A stretch of DNA of 64,000 bases, taken from Lineus longissimus. Taxonomy: Eukaryota; Nemertea; Pilidiophora; Heteronemertea; Lineidae. Each line of letters starts with the position of its first letter. The stretch's first letter is position 1. Positions 32,628 through 44,810 of the stretch are shown one piece after another. The notes under the pieces are model-generated. The model saw nothing but the letters and a program-made list of their open reading frames with translations. It did no database searches and was not told the origin of the DNA. Location: assembly GCF_910592395.1 (NCBI RefSeq), contig NC_088318.1, forward strand, positions 14,820,349-14,884,348, written 5' to 3'. A program made the position numbers and the translations under genes.

Positions 32628-34600
32628 TACGCAGTGCTCAGTGACCACCAGTACACGAGTTTCCAATGTCATCGTCTAAAAAAATGTTGCGCAAAACATA
32701 CATATTGTATCAGGTCGACTTACCGGTTGGTCAAAAGAAACGAAATTCGGCTTGATCATGAAAAAGTACACACTGTTACAATACAAGCGAACAACTGAAT
32801 GTCAGTTACTCTGTCATGAAGCTTGATGCCATCTGTCATTTTATGCAAGATGCCATGTGAACATGGTGATATGAAATGTCGTGATAGACTTGTGGCCGGG
32901 GTAGATTGTCAAAGTGCGAGCCTTTCCTGCCTGCTAAAACGCCATGGCTATTGATAATTCTATCAAACGTGCAAGTTCTACTACCACTTCTCTTGTCAAG
33001 GCAAGTGACAGTAACTAAGACCAAAACACTACCAAAAGATCTCATCCACGTGTATTTAAGTCAATTAGCTCACATTTTATTATTTTCTCAAGACATTCCA
33101 ATCATCCCGTCATTTTAGAACCAAAGGGATGATGAGACTTCGAGATCACAGAAAATTAATCGATCCCAATCGATTAAATGAGACCTTGACCTACCGACTT
33201 GTTGACACAATAAAAGATATCATTGAAATGTATGACCCTTGTTGTGCAAATATATAAAGTACGTTGAAGAAAAGAACATTATTGTACTGAAGTTGCCTGC
33301 CAAAGTTTTGTTAGGCATGTTTCTCGCGATTTCACCACAAGCCTCGACTCACAAAAAATGTTTTGATCAGAAAATCCCAAAAGAAATTTCCTAGCCCGCC
33401 AAATGTACTTCCCTTCCCCCAAAAAGGATCAAAAGCAGGTGAAAACCAGACAAAAGATTCCTACTAAACTTTACAATCAGATAAACTGAGCACACTAAAT
33501 AATTTTTGACTGTATTAAAAGCAGTATCCCAATGGTGTAATACAACCTGTGAAATACATTTAATAGGTCCCATTTCGGTTTTAAAATACTCAAATAGTGT
33601 CAGCAGATTTCAGAATTTTCCTGGGGGCAATATCAACATCAAAAGCTATAATCCGCAACGATAGATATGGTGTAATATTTGTTTCCGTGTTATAGATTAT
33701 ATTATGGGTATTATTGTATCGTGTTTTTCTACTTCGTCGCCTTTAGGCTACCACATTTCAAACGCTTGAGTTCGGGTTGATATCAAGATATTTGGTTACA
33801 TGACAATTGAAGAAAGTTATGTCTCTGGGACACTTTTGTTGTGTCGATAGAGCAACTCATAATCACGAGGATTTCATCTATATACAATTCCACTACCCTT
33901 ATCTTGTTTAAGCTGTGTTGGCTGTGCGTAACCCCAAACATATCACGGTGAAAAACAGTTTTTTGTGACTTCTGGTTATTTGGTTTCTGCTCAATTTTCT
34001 ATCTGGACATTGGAACATAAATGCCAACTTGTTACGCCGGTCATGCATGCCTCAATCTGTAACATAATGGGAGTTAGGACCTCAACTGATTGAATGATCT
34101 CGTTCAATCAAATGTGCAAATTGCAATTCAATTGACAGTGGAACATGTTGCAGAATGCACGATTTCGGCAGGTAACTGCAGATAATCATATTCATAAAGA
34201 TGGGAATCAAAACTGCTTTCGATACAGGGTCGTAGTATTTGTTAACTTTGAGTCAAATGGTTGTCAAAATCGTATTTCTGGTTGTCCAAATTGTACTTTC
34301 TAGACCACATGTGTTGCCGATGTGGCCAAGGCTTAAGATATTTCCCTCTTGGATTCGCCTATGAAGCGGAAACACCTTCAAACAACAGCCAAGAGTAGGA
34401 CTTCAATCCTGATGTAGTCAGCTGTACTATTTAACAGGCTTCAAAGTTTGATACCACTTCCTGTAAAAGGAAAGAAGGTCCTCAGGGCAAGGGATCTCCC
34501 AGGCCATTTAGCGTTTGCCTTTAGTTTTAGCTTTTAGACTAATCAAGTGGATCATTGTCTGAATAAACAACTGTAACCCTTTGATGACTGGCATCACTGA
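32628..34600. other. No gene recognised
   Basis: Opposed short frames at 32836-33045 (-) and 32906-33118 (+) are unsupported. No repeats noticed. Confidence 0.55.
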
Positions 34601-34614
34601 ACCACCGCGGTGGT
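34601..34614. repeat. ACCACCGCGGTGGT palindrome
   Basis: A perfect 14-base palindrome with the same CCACCGCGGTGG core that occurs twice in the 14.1-kb MITE. No MITE termini are visible around it, so kinship is uncertain. Confidence 0.7.
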
Positions 34615-34809
34615 ACAACAAAATTACATCCCACAGAAACCCGGACCTCTCTGCAGCATGCATGCACTTCTATTGACTATTGAGAGTTGAGCTTCAACGA
34701 GACATAAATCTGTTAGCTCTCAACAGTATTTGGCAATTTGTAATGTACTTTGCAGATAATTGCATTATGCTTTTGAGCTAAGCAGAATTGTTAGACTTTC
34801 CTTGAAGCG

Positions 34810-35165
34810 CTTTTTATATCAAGGTGATTACAATCTTCCGAACTGGTACACCAAATTCTATCCCAATGGGCAGCATAAGGACCAAGCAATCCAGAATATC
34901 CTGATCTCTTTCCTCAGCTAAATCAATCTTGATGATCAAGTGACCACATGGAAAATCAGCATCCAGCAGGGAGACCCCACTCCCTAAGCAATCAGTTATC
35001 TTCTTGTCAAGACAACATGATTCACGTGTGAGAAGCGAAATGCGTGTGTAACATGCATATTGGAAACAAGGAGCGAAACACACTGAGAACCCATGACAGG
35101 GATTCGAAGAACTTTATTTGGATTAACAATCCTATGCACTAACGATTGAGCTAACGAGGTAACTC
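34810..35165 (-). mobile_element. tRNA-Asn-derived SINE (degenerate)
   Basis: The minus strand begins with a tRNA-like head. Box A is TAGCTCAATCGTTAGTGC (about 35154-35137). The anticodon arm TAGGA-TTGTTAA-TCCAA has anticodon GTT at 35127-35125 (Asn). A box B-like TTCGAATCCC follows at about 35108-35099. The T stem and acceptor stem no longer pair, so it is not a tRNA gene. About 290 bp of tRNA-unrelated body follow, ending near GATATAAAAAGCGCTTC at 34801-34820, which resembles an L2-type tail on one strand or the other. The body contains an 89-codon minus frame (34814-35083) that I regard as incidental. Confidence 0.5.
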
Positions 35166-38145
35166 GTTCCATGTGCACGATAGAAATAAACTGACAATCA
35201 AAATTGCCTGGAACGATTTCCTAAAGGCGGATCACCAAAGATAATCAACTATAATTTTTCCTAATGGGGAATTTTGAGCCTGTCGAATGATTTTTCGGGG
35301 GATTATGGTCATTCATTCAGGTCTTAACGCAACTCACCATTTTGTACAAACACTCGCAAAGTGTAAACTTTGCAGCAGATTGCACAGTGTTGATGAAAAT
35401 GATAATTGATGTCATAATTACGAGTTTAATTGAACAGAAAACTTCAAATTTCAGTAAAGTACATTGATTGTTTTGATGGCATCTTCATTAAATAAAGAAA
35501 ACTGATGGAAAATCATTGATCAATATATCAAAATGCAAATTAGAATTTTATCTCTTTACCTTGATAATCCAGCAAATGAAAGTAGAGTACAGTAAAGGAA
35601 ATGCTAACATCTGAAAAATAATATATACTATTTTCCTTTTAACAAATACAGTGATGAAGTAACTAACAGTCATATAACAAATTGATTTTTTACCCGCAAC
35701 AGTGCCTTCTTCGACATCCACAGAGCAAATTACATGTGTATATACTTAAAGGCATGGCATTCCGCCTTCTGTGAAAAAATATAGTAAATGTATCTACTGT
35801 GTACTCCGGTATGCTCGTTTCTTCCCCCATTGCTAGGAAAACAGTGCAGAACATGCTGCGTGCCTCAAGGTACGAACGAGTATTTAGCAATTTTCTCTGG
35901 TGAATCACTTAATCAGATTTGTATCGTCTTCTTGCCAGCGAATAATTGGAATTAAATTTACCATCTAACGAACTATTTTACCCCTGTTGCTATGATGACA
36001 TAGAAAACAAGTTATTTCAAGCAGATCAGGTGTACCGTCCTTAATGCCGAGTTTCCTTAAGCTCATCATTTACAAATGATTATTCTGGAAGAGTGTGCGA
36101 TATTTATCGCTGCGATCAGTGATAACAAAACGCAGTTTTTTCACTGGCAAAATTGGTCAACGATCAAACCTAGCCTGGATGGCCCCCGCAGACTAGCTTT
36201 GTTGCACGCAACGTTCTTTAATCTGTAGTAGTCTAAGGTTTCCAGGCAAATTACTTTCCGTGCATTTAAATGAGGTTATACGGTGTGTGGAGTAGGATTT
36301 TGCACCATGATAAGAACATCCAATCGCAATAATTTACCACCTGCAGCAACCAAGAATCTGGACGACCCTGAAGAAAAAATTCAGTATTGATATCGCCACT
36401 CGTGATTCCGCCGTCATAAGCATTCTAGGAATGCACTCCAGAACGTAATGTAATTCTGGCAGAGAATAGATTGAATTAGAATGTTCAAAGATAGGAAGAA
36501 ACCGGTATACTCAGCAATTATGGTGCCTAATGGTAGTGGTGCAAAGATAGCTGTTAAAAATGCTACTGCAGTATAACAAATATGCTATGGGATATTTTCA
36601 GCGTTGATGAAGTTAATTAAACGAGTCAAGAGACGTATTTAGGTATTGACGTCTTAGTAATACTATATGTGATCATTTACTCTGGCTATTAACAATTAAA
36701 TCAGCCAGACTTTGAGTAATTATGAAAGTAATTTCCATGCTAAATTTTGAAATTCTATTTCGCAATATAGCGCCTAACGGGATCGGTTAAAAAATAGCTA
36801 CTTAATGCGAGTGTGATAGCACAAAGAGGCAACAGGTTTTTTTGAATTGATTTTAATGTGAGACATTGAAACTAAATCTTTTAGATAATGCCGGGTCACA
36901 GGATGAAAATTGAATGAGCCAGATAAGGAGTATACGGTTACTAATATTGGCAATTCACTCTGAGGTTCGTAGATGTCATATTTAAAGGAACTTTACGCTT
37001 TGTGTGCATTTTACTATTCTCTGCGCCGTGAAATCATCTTTTAGAAAGTACCCATAATTTTCATCAATGGTTAACCCATGAAATGGGAAAAAACCCAGTT
37101 TGTACCAACCTCCGACATGACATAAAATTGTGTTGTCATTGTAAGTCCTCTAACGAATAGCCGCCTTGGCGCAAAAATTCTTTTCACCCAACCTCGATCA
37201 ATTTGCAGATTGCGACATGCTAAAGATTTGGCCACCAAACTCCAATCTCCTAAATCTTACTCTATGGAGTTGCGAGAAAATGGCCAGTGACAGAGAAGTT
37301 CGATTTCATATTAGGGTTATTTGGTGGTCAATTTACAAAGCTATGCGGTCCATCGCGGCCCCCTCGAGTGGTCAGAAAGATTATTGCATTTGACTGCAGG
37401 ACAGCGATAATGATGTATTACTGGTAGCGTCAGTGAGTTCCTTTGAGAGGTGCTGCCGATACTCAAGTGTTCTGGCAAATTGATTATTTCGGCAGGATAT
37501 TGCCAAATCATTTAATATCTCTCGGGGCTGGCTCAGCCTTCGGAGGTGTCACTGCAGTGACAGAGATAATATGGAGGCAGTTAAAGGATATCCTAGAGAA
37601 TGCCTATTAATGCATTGCAAGGATTTCGGGAGAGAGAATATTTGATTTGTGATAACGTACAACAGATCATGATAAAGTAGGGCGCCTCAATTTCAGTGCT
37701 GGAGTTTCATTTCAAGGTACTGGTGTGGCCGAAATGGCACTTATTCGTATAATGTATACTTTGAAACAAATCTCACAAAGGAAGTGTTCATATGATAGAT
37801 GACTTCCTTAACAGATGATAATAACTTCAACCGGATGAGTTAACAATAGTGGAATAACGGCATGCCGTACCTTGCGAAATAAGGAGTATAACTGAGGTTT
37901 TACGAAACCACTGTTACCAATTGATACCAATATGTCTGCATCCTAGCGACAACTCCATTGTGGCGTTCCCACAGGAGTTCGAAGTGTTCGCTCTTCATCA
38001 CAGCAGTAATTGCAACTTGATCCATGGGATATACTCGAGAAATTATGACCTGGGTCAGCAGTGAAGGACGTTGACTATCCCAGTGGAGTAGTCGTCATAA
38101 GTGAGGTCTGTCACAAATTATAGCAGGAAGAAGACTGAGGGGCAG
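35166..38145. other. No gene recognised
   Basis: Nothing supported. Short frames 35690-35908 (-) and 37166-37393 (+) show no motifs. The DNA is AT-rich without obvious repeats. Confidence 0.55.
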
Positions 38146-38360
38146 TGAGATTTACTGCACCAATGGCCTATGACACACCAAAATCAATGCCACCTCAACA
38201 AGAACCAAGGCTATGTACACATTATGAACATTTATCTTTGATCCGCTTGGCTGAAGATTATTTTCAATTTAATAAACTCGAAAGTATCAAAGATGGAGAT
38301 TCAAAACTCATATTTGGGGCAAATATTTGCATCATCATGTTTGTACCACGTGTCGATTGA
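38146..38360 (+). CDS. Weak exon candidate
   Basis: Following GGGGCAG (AG at 38144-38145) a 71-codon frame runs to TGA. The peptide is balanced and non-repetitive (TPKSMPPQQEPRLCTHYEHL, then AEDYFQFNKLESIKDG). It lies 350 bp upstream of the Rel-like frame on the same strand, so both might belong to one gene. No family recognised, and no good donor ends it. Confidence 0.17.
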
Positions 38361-38716
38361 GGCGAGTGATCATGATGGCGTACTGGCTCTACATCATCTT
38401 TCGTAAAGAGTCAACATGAATAGAATTGTGACCCATTACAGACGAGACCTTTGGATAATAGACTGATAGGTAAGAGGCACAGACGAGTTTTCCAAGAGCT
38501 AACCAAAACGTATAATTGTAAATGAATGATATGAATAGCCCCTACATTATCACAAAGCGACTGAAATTGTCAGTCACAAACAGACATGAGAAAAATGCTG
38601 AGAGCCAATCAAAACAGAAAAACACCCCATAGAGAAACCCGTTGTGGACGATACAGATCTACTTCTCAAAAAACAAAACAATGCATAGGGTTTTTTCTTG
38701 GTTTGTATCAAACCAG

Positions 38717-38983
38717 ATAGATCCAACGGTACTAAATCTGATCAATTACAATGGAGATGTAATGGTACGCTACGCAATCTATTCGGAAATAGAAAAGCCA
38801 GGATCTGATGACCTAATCCTACGTGACTGCAGGTACCTTTCTCTTGATGTTCATCTCGAGTCGATGACAACAGGTGACTTTTTACTGGAAATCTGTAATG
38901 GTATCATGCCATTAGGAAAAAGAGCTAATGTAGAGAAAGAAACGCAAGCAGGGAATCATCAAATAAAATGTCTACAGGGGTAA
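38717..38983 (+). CDS. Candidate exon with Rel-homology-like residue order
   Basis: An acceptor-like site (T-rich tract, AAACCAG at 38716) opens a frame to TAA at 38981. Residues follow the order of the DNA-binding half of a Rel homology domain (NF-kB/NFAT): DPTV, then YNGDVMVRYAIYS, then P.., L, RDCR, an LES-like strand, and NGI....KR..VE. In NF-kB proteins the matching landmarks are PTI, Y.G...VR, L.GKDCR and LGI...KK..E. Spacing agrees within a few residues. Identity is low and the highly conserved upstream recognition loop (RFRY.CEGR) is not seen in the window. A donor-like CTGCAG|GTACCT at 38833 could split it. Known Rel genes have an intron close to where this exon begins. Chance resemblance remains likely. 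Confidence 0.22.
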   Translation: MDPTVLNLINYNGDVMVRYAIYSEIEKPGSDDLILRDCRYLSLDVHLESMTTGDFLLEICNGIMPLGKRANVEKETQAGNHQIKCLQG

Positions 38984-39850
38984 GGGAACTACATGTATCA
39001 AAAGATGCCAACTCCACAAAACTACAAAATAGGCTAACTCCAGCCACTGCGAATTTTACACAAAATATCGATGAACCAAATTGAAATCAATAATGAACAC
39101 ATTTGCCATTTTGGCAAGCCATGGCTCATGGCAAAATCATGCAAGTTATGTAAGAAGAGGCTGCTATCACTGATCAGCTACATTGTAAATCCACCACAGC
39201 AAAAGCTAAGATGATTGTGTCGACATATAATGTCAAAGTATCATGTCTCCTCCAGGTCCAGATTATGTATTGCTATTATCTGGAGCTAACCTCAAGGTTG
39301 ATCTGGTCAATAACCGGATTAATCTCCAGCTGATAGATGCATTCAGCTTCACCTGCTGACTATCCAGAATATTGGAACAGTGCTGAGTAGGTTAAGGAAG
39401 GCGAGTGAGATGTTGAAGGGCTCCTTAACAGAATAAATGAGAGAACAGTAAATGCATCTGGGGATTTATAGATCGACATATCAGCATATGCTTATTTGTT
39501 ACCAGTAATGAATTTTATTCACCTCCATCTGAAATGTACTAGCCATGTCTATTGTAGACTTTTTTTTATCAACCTACATTTAACTGACCAGTAATCACTT
39601 GTTCGTTTTTCATGCAAAAAACATTACTATGCGCATAGACACAAGGCTTATCAATTGAATTGATACCGCCACTATTTCTTAATCTAGTCGGTAGATATTT
39701 TGGATCAGATAATATTCAATGTATATTCAGGGTAAATGAAAAACTTGTTATAACTAAAACGTAGCATGTGATGTCCACTGTTGGCTGTTGGTTTGAAGAC
39801 TTTTGATTGTTACCTCAGCATGTTCCATAAGCACAACACGCCAGCGTAAA
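38984..39850. other. No gene recognised
   Basis: Nothing supported between the Rel-like frame and the inverted-repeat element. Confidence 0.55.
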
Positions 39851-40022
39851 CCGGTGTAAAAGTAGAAAGTGTCCCCCCTGGAAAAAGTGTCCGGGCCTAT
39901 TGTATTCCAACAGATTATGGCATATAGTTCTATAGAGGCCATGGCTGTCAATAGCTCAGCGCATAATAGAATCCTTTGTTTCCGGACATTTTATCCTAGG
40001 ACATTTTAAACTTCTACACCGG
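39851..40022. mobile_element. MITE-like element, imperfect ~44-bp terminal inverted repeats
   Basis: The left arm CCGGTGTAAAAGTAGAAAGT (39851 on) and the reverse complement of the right arm CCGGTGTAGAAGTTTAAAAT (from 40022 back) align over about 44 bases with a 3-base gap and several substitutions, including the inner TGTCC..GG..AA.TGTCCGG. The 172-bp element is non-coding; a 65-codon minus frame that crosses its left arm (39754-39951) is an artefact of it. No unambiguous target-site duplication (TAA on both sides at slightly different distances). More diverged than the 14.1-kb element, hence older. Confidence 0.75.
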
Positions 40023-40684
40023 CATAAGACGAATAAATACTTTGCAAGAAAAGAAATTATATAATAATGGCATGGACAATACAATGTGAGTGTCGGTCAG
40101 TCACATTCTTACGTTACAGAGGTATTCTCCCTATCCTGCATGATTTTCAAAGGACAAGCAATGCCTGCAGCAAGGACTGTTATGTTTTATGTATTTGACA
40201 ACCTGGAATGCTTTGGAGATGTTTTGTGATGATCACTTCGAAAGAACAAGAGAAATACCATGATGAACAACAATTCACTTTCTCTTCTCTGCTAACCTTA
40301 TGCCAATGGCAACGAAGTTCACAGGCATGATTTCCAAAGACAAAATCTTTTTAATACTTGCAGGCGAAATGATGTCCGCACAGTCTCAAAGAATGATAAT
40401 GTGCAGCAACATGGTTCACAAACACTTTGTAATGTTAAATTGGTGGTATGTCGAAAGAATTGCTTTCTGCTCACCACATAACTGAGTGCCCATTAGTCAG
40501 CAGATGATTCTTATGATGGCCTCACAGCCACGTTTACTGTGATGGGAAAAAAAACCGTTGTGGACATTCAGATGGTCTGCAGACACAATCTCTCAGCGAA
40601 GACGACTAGTTTTAGCCCAAAGGTGCACATATATTCAGAAGCTTAGCAAATTCAAATGTGTTGGTGGCATGAAGATGCACGGAG
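40023..40684. other. No gene recognised
   Basis: The 61-codon plus frame 40300-40485 is of chance length; nothing else seen. Confidence 0.5.
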
Positions 40685-40879
40685 ATGAAACGCTATCTAG
40701 CGATTAGGTTAAAAATGACGTCAACTTCATTATCGTTTTGTGGAAGTCCATCGCATGTCGGAGGAGATCACCAAAGGAATCTCCAATCCAATGATATCTC
40801 ACATGAGGCAATTCCTCCTGACACATCTATTAGCGATTATCAACTTGAGGCCAAATCATCTGTTTACCAATCACAATGA
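40685..40879 (+). CDS. Weak candidate terminal exon
   Basis: A 64-codon frame ending TGA. Its C-terminal part is polar and acidic (GGDHQRNLQSNDISHEAIPP, then DTSISDYQLEAKSSVYQSQ), of the kind seen in receptor cytoplasmic tails. It may begin at the ATG (40685) or after an AG at 40707. The pyrimidine tract is weak and no upstream exon is known. An opposing minus frame (40830-41042) overlaps its end. Confidence 0.2.
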   Translation: MKRYLAIRLKMTSTSLSFCGSPSHVGGDHQRNLQSNDISHEAIPPDTSISDYQLEAKSSVYQSQ

Positions 40880-43800
40880 AAGGACTTGCTGAGGCAGATC
40901 TATTATCAGCCTTCTCGTCGTGCGTACTCACGCAAGAAGATATTGAAACCTCAGGCAAGCTATTTGTCGTTTGACGCAGCTCGATTTTATGGTTGAGTAA
41001 TAAAGAGACTTGCCCGAGGATACAGGCAGTTTCCATTGGCATTTTCGTCTCTTACAAACCGTTTTAGCTCAAAGGGTTAACTAAAGCTTGCATCATCACT
41101 AACGATGGATAATTCCAACTCAAGTAAACCAAACTGCCATGAATGCATTTTACTGGTTAATCCATAAAAACACTGATGTAGCTGACTCTCCACGGATGGA
41201 GTGAACTAAAAACGCGGATTAAAGAGGATGTGACTGATTGCCTTGATTGTCTTTCAAGAAATGCTTAGGTTTTGCGGAGAATTAACGGGTAATCAGGATT
41301 CGGGGCACGTCTGTGTTTTGCGGTAAAGAAGACCCTAATTATTCATTAATATTGCCTCAGCAGGAGTTAGAACTCTTTGCTGTGTTTGGCTGTTTACTGT
41401 CTACTGTTTTTGTTGTTGCTCATCCTCGTGATGGTGGATAAAGATACTGGCGTACCTCCAGAGAAATTACGATGCAACTGAAGCAAACCCTTCATATTCT
41501 AGTGTATAACGGAATGAGAATAGGCTAAGCTGTGGCTTTGACCCCTCCCTACAAAAATGTAATTTATTGCTTTCTGTCTGTTTCATCTATTTTGTTGCAA
41601 GATGGGATGCACGTTATCAAATTGACAACCCTCCTGCACGTCGCGTTTCCTAAGAGGTAATTTCAGACGAATCAAAAACAAGGTTGTCTTACCCGAAAAT
41701 CCTGGCGGATGTTTTGCCTATCCAAGCAATTCGAAAAACAACCACCCCTTTCCCCCAAGCGATTTGAAGGGAAATCATGAAATAAGTTGATCGTTTTCAT
41801 GGGACCAAGCTATCACATTACCATCTAATGTTTATTTTTATGGGGATGCCATTTGTAACAGTGGCCATGTGGAAAAATAGAGATTATAGATAGAAAATTT
41901 AGATGAATATTAATACAAAATTCAGAATGCATCTTGGAGAGCGGATGAGCATAATGAACTGAACTCGACACTTAGAGTTAGATATCTGGGATTAACACTG
42001 CATGGTGCATAACTTTAAATGTACACACAAAGTCCAAAGGAATTCAAATGGCATTGAAGTGACAAAGAAACAGTTTGTATCACTGATATGGTAAATAAAT
42101 TAGAGAAACACGCTTGACTACATGATCTAAATGACAAGCGAAACATTCTCAAGTCCCACGTTACCCATTGTTCAGTCAGACAGTGGGACGTGGAAGTATT
42201 AGCAGGTTTCAAGAATCGACCAGAAGGACACTATAGATGATTCAGTTCAACATCTTTAATACTTTCACTGTCACCTCTAGGAACACTTGGATAATGTGTC
42301 CTCAGCTGTGACAAACTCGAGTTTATCACGCTTACTGTGGTTCAAGAGATGCTACATCACTGCTGACACCTGCCTTACTATTCAGTTATACTGCTACAAA
42401 GGGATCAATGAAAAGGTTATTCAGACATATTTTTTCAGCAGACTGACAGGATGTGAGGGACTAGATTGGAACCAAGGTGCCCCAAATGAAAAACATTTCT
42501 CTGAATCTGGTGCGTGTCCCCGAGTTTTTTTTCATGCGCTTTAGACCACAGCGCTCATTGCGAACTGTCTGTAGTGCTGACTCTTGCCTTAAGTCATGGC
42601 AGTCAACGACTGTTTGACCTTGAACTTGAGGATATGTTAAATGACCTTGGGTATTCCAAGGCCAAGTCAAGTGAATTTTATTGATATCCTGTAGGAACAC
42701 TTTTTATCCATGAGCTGACCTGTAGTAACCATATTCACCAAAGTTTTGCGGGATACTGTGGAGAACCTCGCAGGCAAGAAGGTCAAGAAGCAGAGTGCAA
42801 GAATGAACACAAAGCTAGCCACATAGCAAGACGCACTGACTGCTTAAAAGGTAATTGATGCACTCCATGTCCGATGTGGCACTAAGTGCATTACCGGGTC
42901 TGACTCTCCGAGGACATGGCCATGCTCGGTTTTACCTGGACGGAGTCGAGGGATTACACGAGTTCATTGCAAATGGCTTAATTCTGCTCAGCAATTGGTT
43001 GCGGTAATTTGTATTAATGTGATATAGCAAGGCACAAGAAAGACCGTAATAAAGGTAACTAGTGGGCATGGCCTAATAACTGAGGAGGCCAGACCAATCA
43101 GTCTGCTGATAGGAAGTCGCTGACCCTGAATCTACGCACCGCTGGCATCAATGAGACCACTTTCAGGCAAGCTCGCTATCAATAGGACTTCCAGCCTTGA
43201 AGCTGGACTGCGAATTATACTGGTAATACTTGACTAGACAACATTTCCTAAATTTGCGTTGTCACAAATTATCTGTTTGAACCCAATTTCAAAATTGCCG
43301 CCTTCATCATGCGCAACGGTGCTTTGCCTCAAAAAGAACTTTCCTCTTTTAGAGGATCTGACACAGCGCCGCTCGCAATATCATTGCGGGGGCAGAATAG
43401 GCAACCAGAAATTTCCGCAGAACTGTCATAAAAATCATATTTCAACATATGATAGGCTTGAGGCATACATTTAATTTAAGAGGGGACTGATATCTGAGAA
43501 CGAATGGGGGAAAACAACCGATAGATACAAATGCAATAATAGTGCATTTGATAACCTTCATGTGTGAAAGGCTAGCAAACAAGGATAAACATGTTGATCT
43601 AAATCTTGGATCATTGTGCTCACATAGGGAAACCAGGTAGTCTGTGGAGAGATTGAGATAACCTTGATCTATGGCAAATAACTGTATTGATTTTGCTCCA
43701 GTGAAAAAAGTCTTGAGATATAACTCACTCAAGATTATAAGGACTGGGACCTGATGAATATGTCACAGTTACCTAAATATCCAAACTACCTGATCGAACC

Positions 43801-44460
43801 AGAAGCAATATGTACATCAAGGTCACGGGAACCAAGATCTGGGTGTTCCCTTATAGAGATTTACTAATTCATAATCTGCCTTCGTAACTCCATGCCTGTC
43901 AACCAGTTCAAACGCACTGATGATTTTATATGACTCTCAACACTTTCTAAACGATTGAGTAGAGACATCTGTCTTTACGATGCTGAATCAATTCTTCGTA
44001 CTGCCTCATATGCTTCACGAGTCTCCTGCTCTGGTTATCGTGTTATTTTGTAGAGGGCATGGCTGCTTGGCTGTTCAAGTCTGAGATTTTCAATGATTTC
44101 TGATGCTTCTCGACTCATTTCAGCAATGGTCCCTCCTTTTAGAGAAGATACTCAAGTGCTTGCGTCCTGCAAGTACTACATAGCAATTAGACGACAAAAT
44201 GAATGAGGTAGCACTGAATTTCATGACCATAAAATTTCACACCAGTTCATGCCCCACCCTGTATACTTATATAAGTAGATGAGCCGCAGATAGGTATCCA
44301 AGTTACTGATACCACGCAAATGGGGCTGATAATGAGAATATCTGACAAAAAAGGGAAGCTCTATTAATCTGATTTTTTTTCTCACCAAATACAAATAGAT
44401 GCCTTTGATTACCTTTCGGTAAGCGAATTTTTTTGCCATACTGTCTAGTCAATGCGAATA
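40880..44460. other. No gene recognised
   Basis: Several chance-length frames on both strands (42015-42212 -, 42287-42544 +, 42461-42700 -, 43259-43474 +, 43442-43732 -). I found no motif, splice or repeat support for any of them. Confidence 0.5.
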
Positions 44461-44498
44461 AAGCTGTTCAGGAGTAGAAAAAAGCTGTTCAGGAGCAG
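44461..44498 (+). repeat. 21-bp direct repeat pair
   Basis: AAGCTGTTCAGGAGTAG (44461-44477) recurs as AAGCTGTTCAGGAGCAG at 44482-44498, separated by AAAA. Confidence 0.9.
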
Positions 44499-44762
44499 AT
44501 GTTTTTGTTAACTGCTGATGAATGATAATGCGCACTTCACTTTACAGCTGTACACACAAGAAGATTTATCACATCAGGATGGTCATCAAAATGATTCACT
44601 TCGCTGTTTTGCTCGAGGGTATTAGACCATACAAAATCTGTCGACCTCGCACCATTGCACATCCGACTGGTCCAAATATGATATGAAACAGACTTGCTAT
44701 TTCCTTTATGATTTATATGTAATTCAAAATGTGTCAAGTACGTTTTATCTCAAGGTTGAGTG
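44499..44762. other. Short spacer
   Basis: Contains part of the unsupported 66-codon minus frame 44537-44737; nothing else seen. Confidence 0.5.
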
Positions 44763-44810
44763 TTGATTGAATGATTGAATGATTGAGTAACTGACTGTTT
44801 GATTGATTCA
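44763..44810 (+). repeat. Imperfect (GATT/GAAT)n microsatellite
   Basis: TTGATTGAATGATTGAATGA and a following GATTGAGTAACTGACTG..GATTGATTC form an imperfect tetranucleotide tract. Confidence 0.85.
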
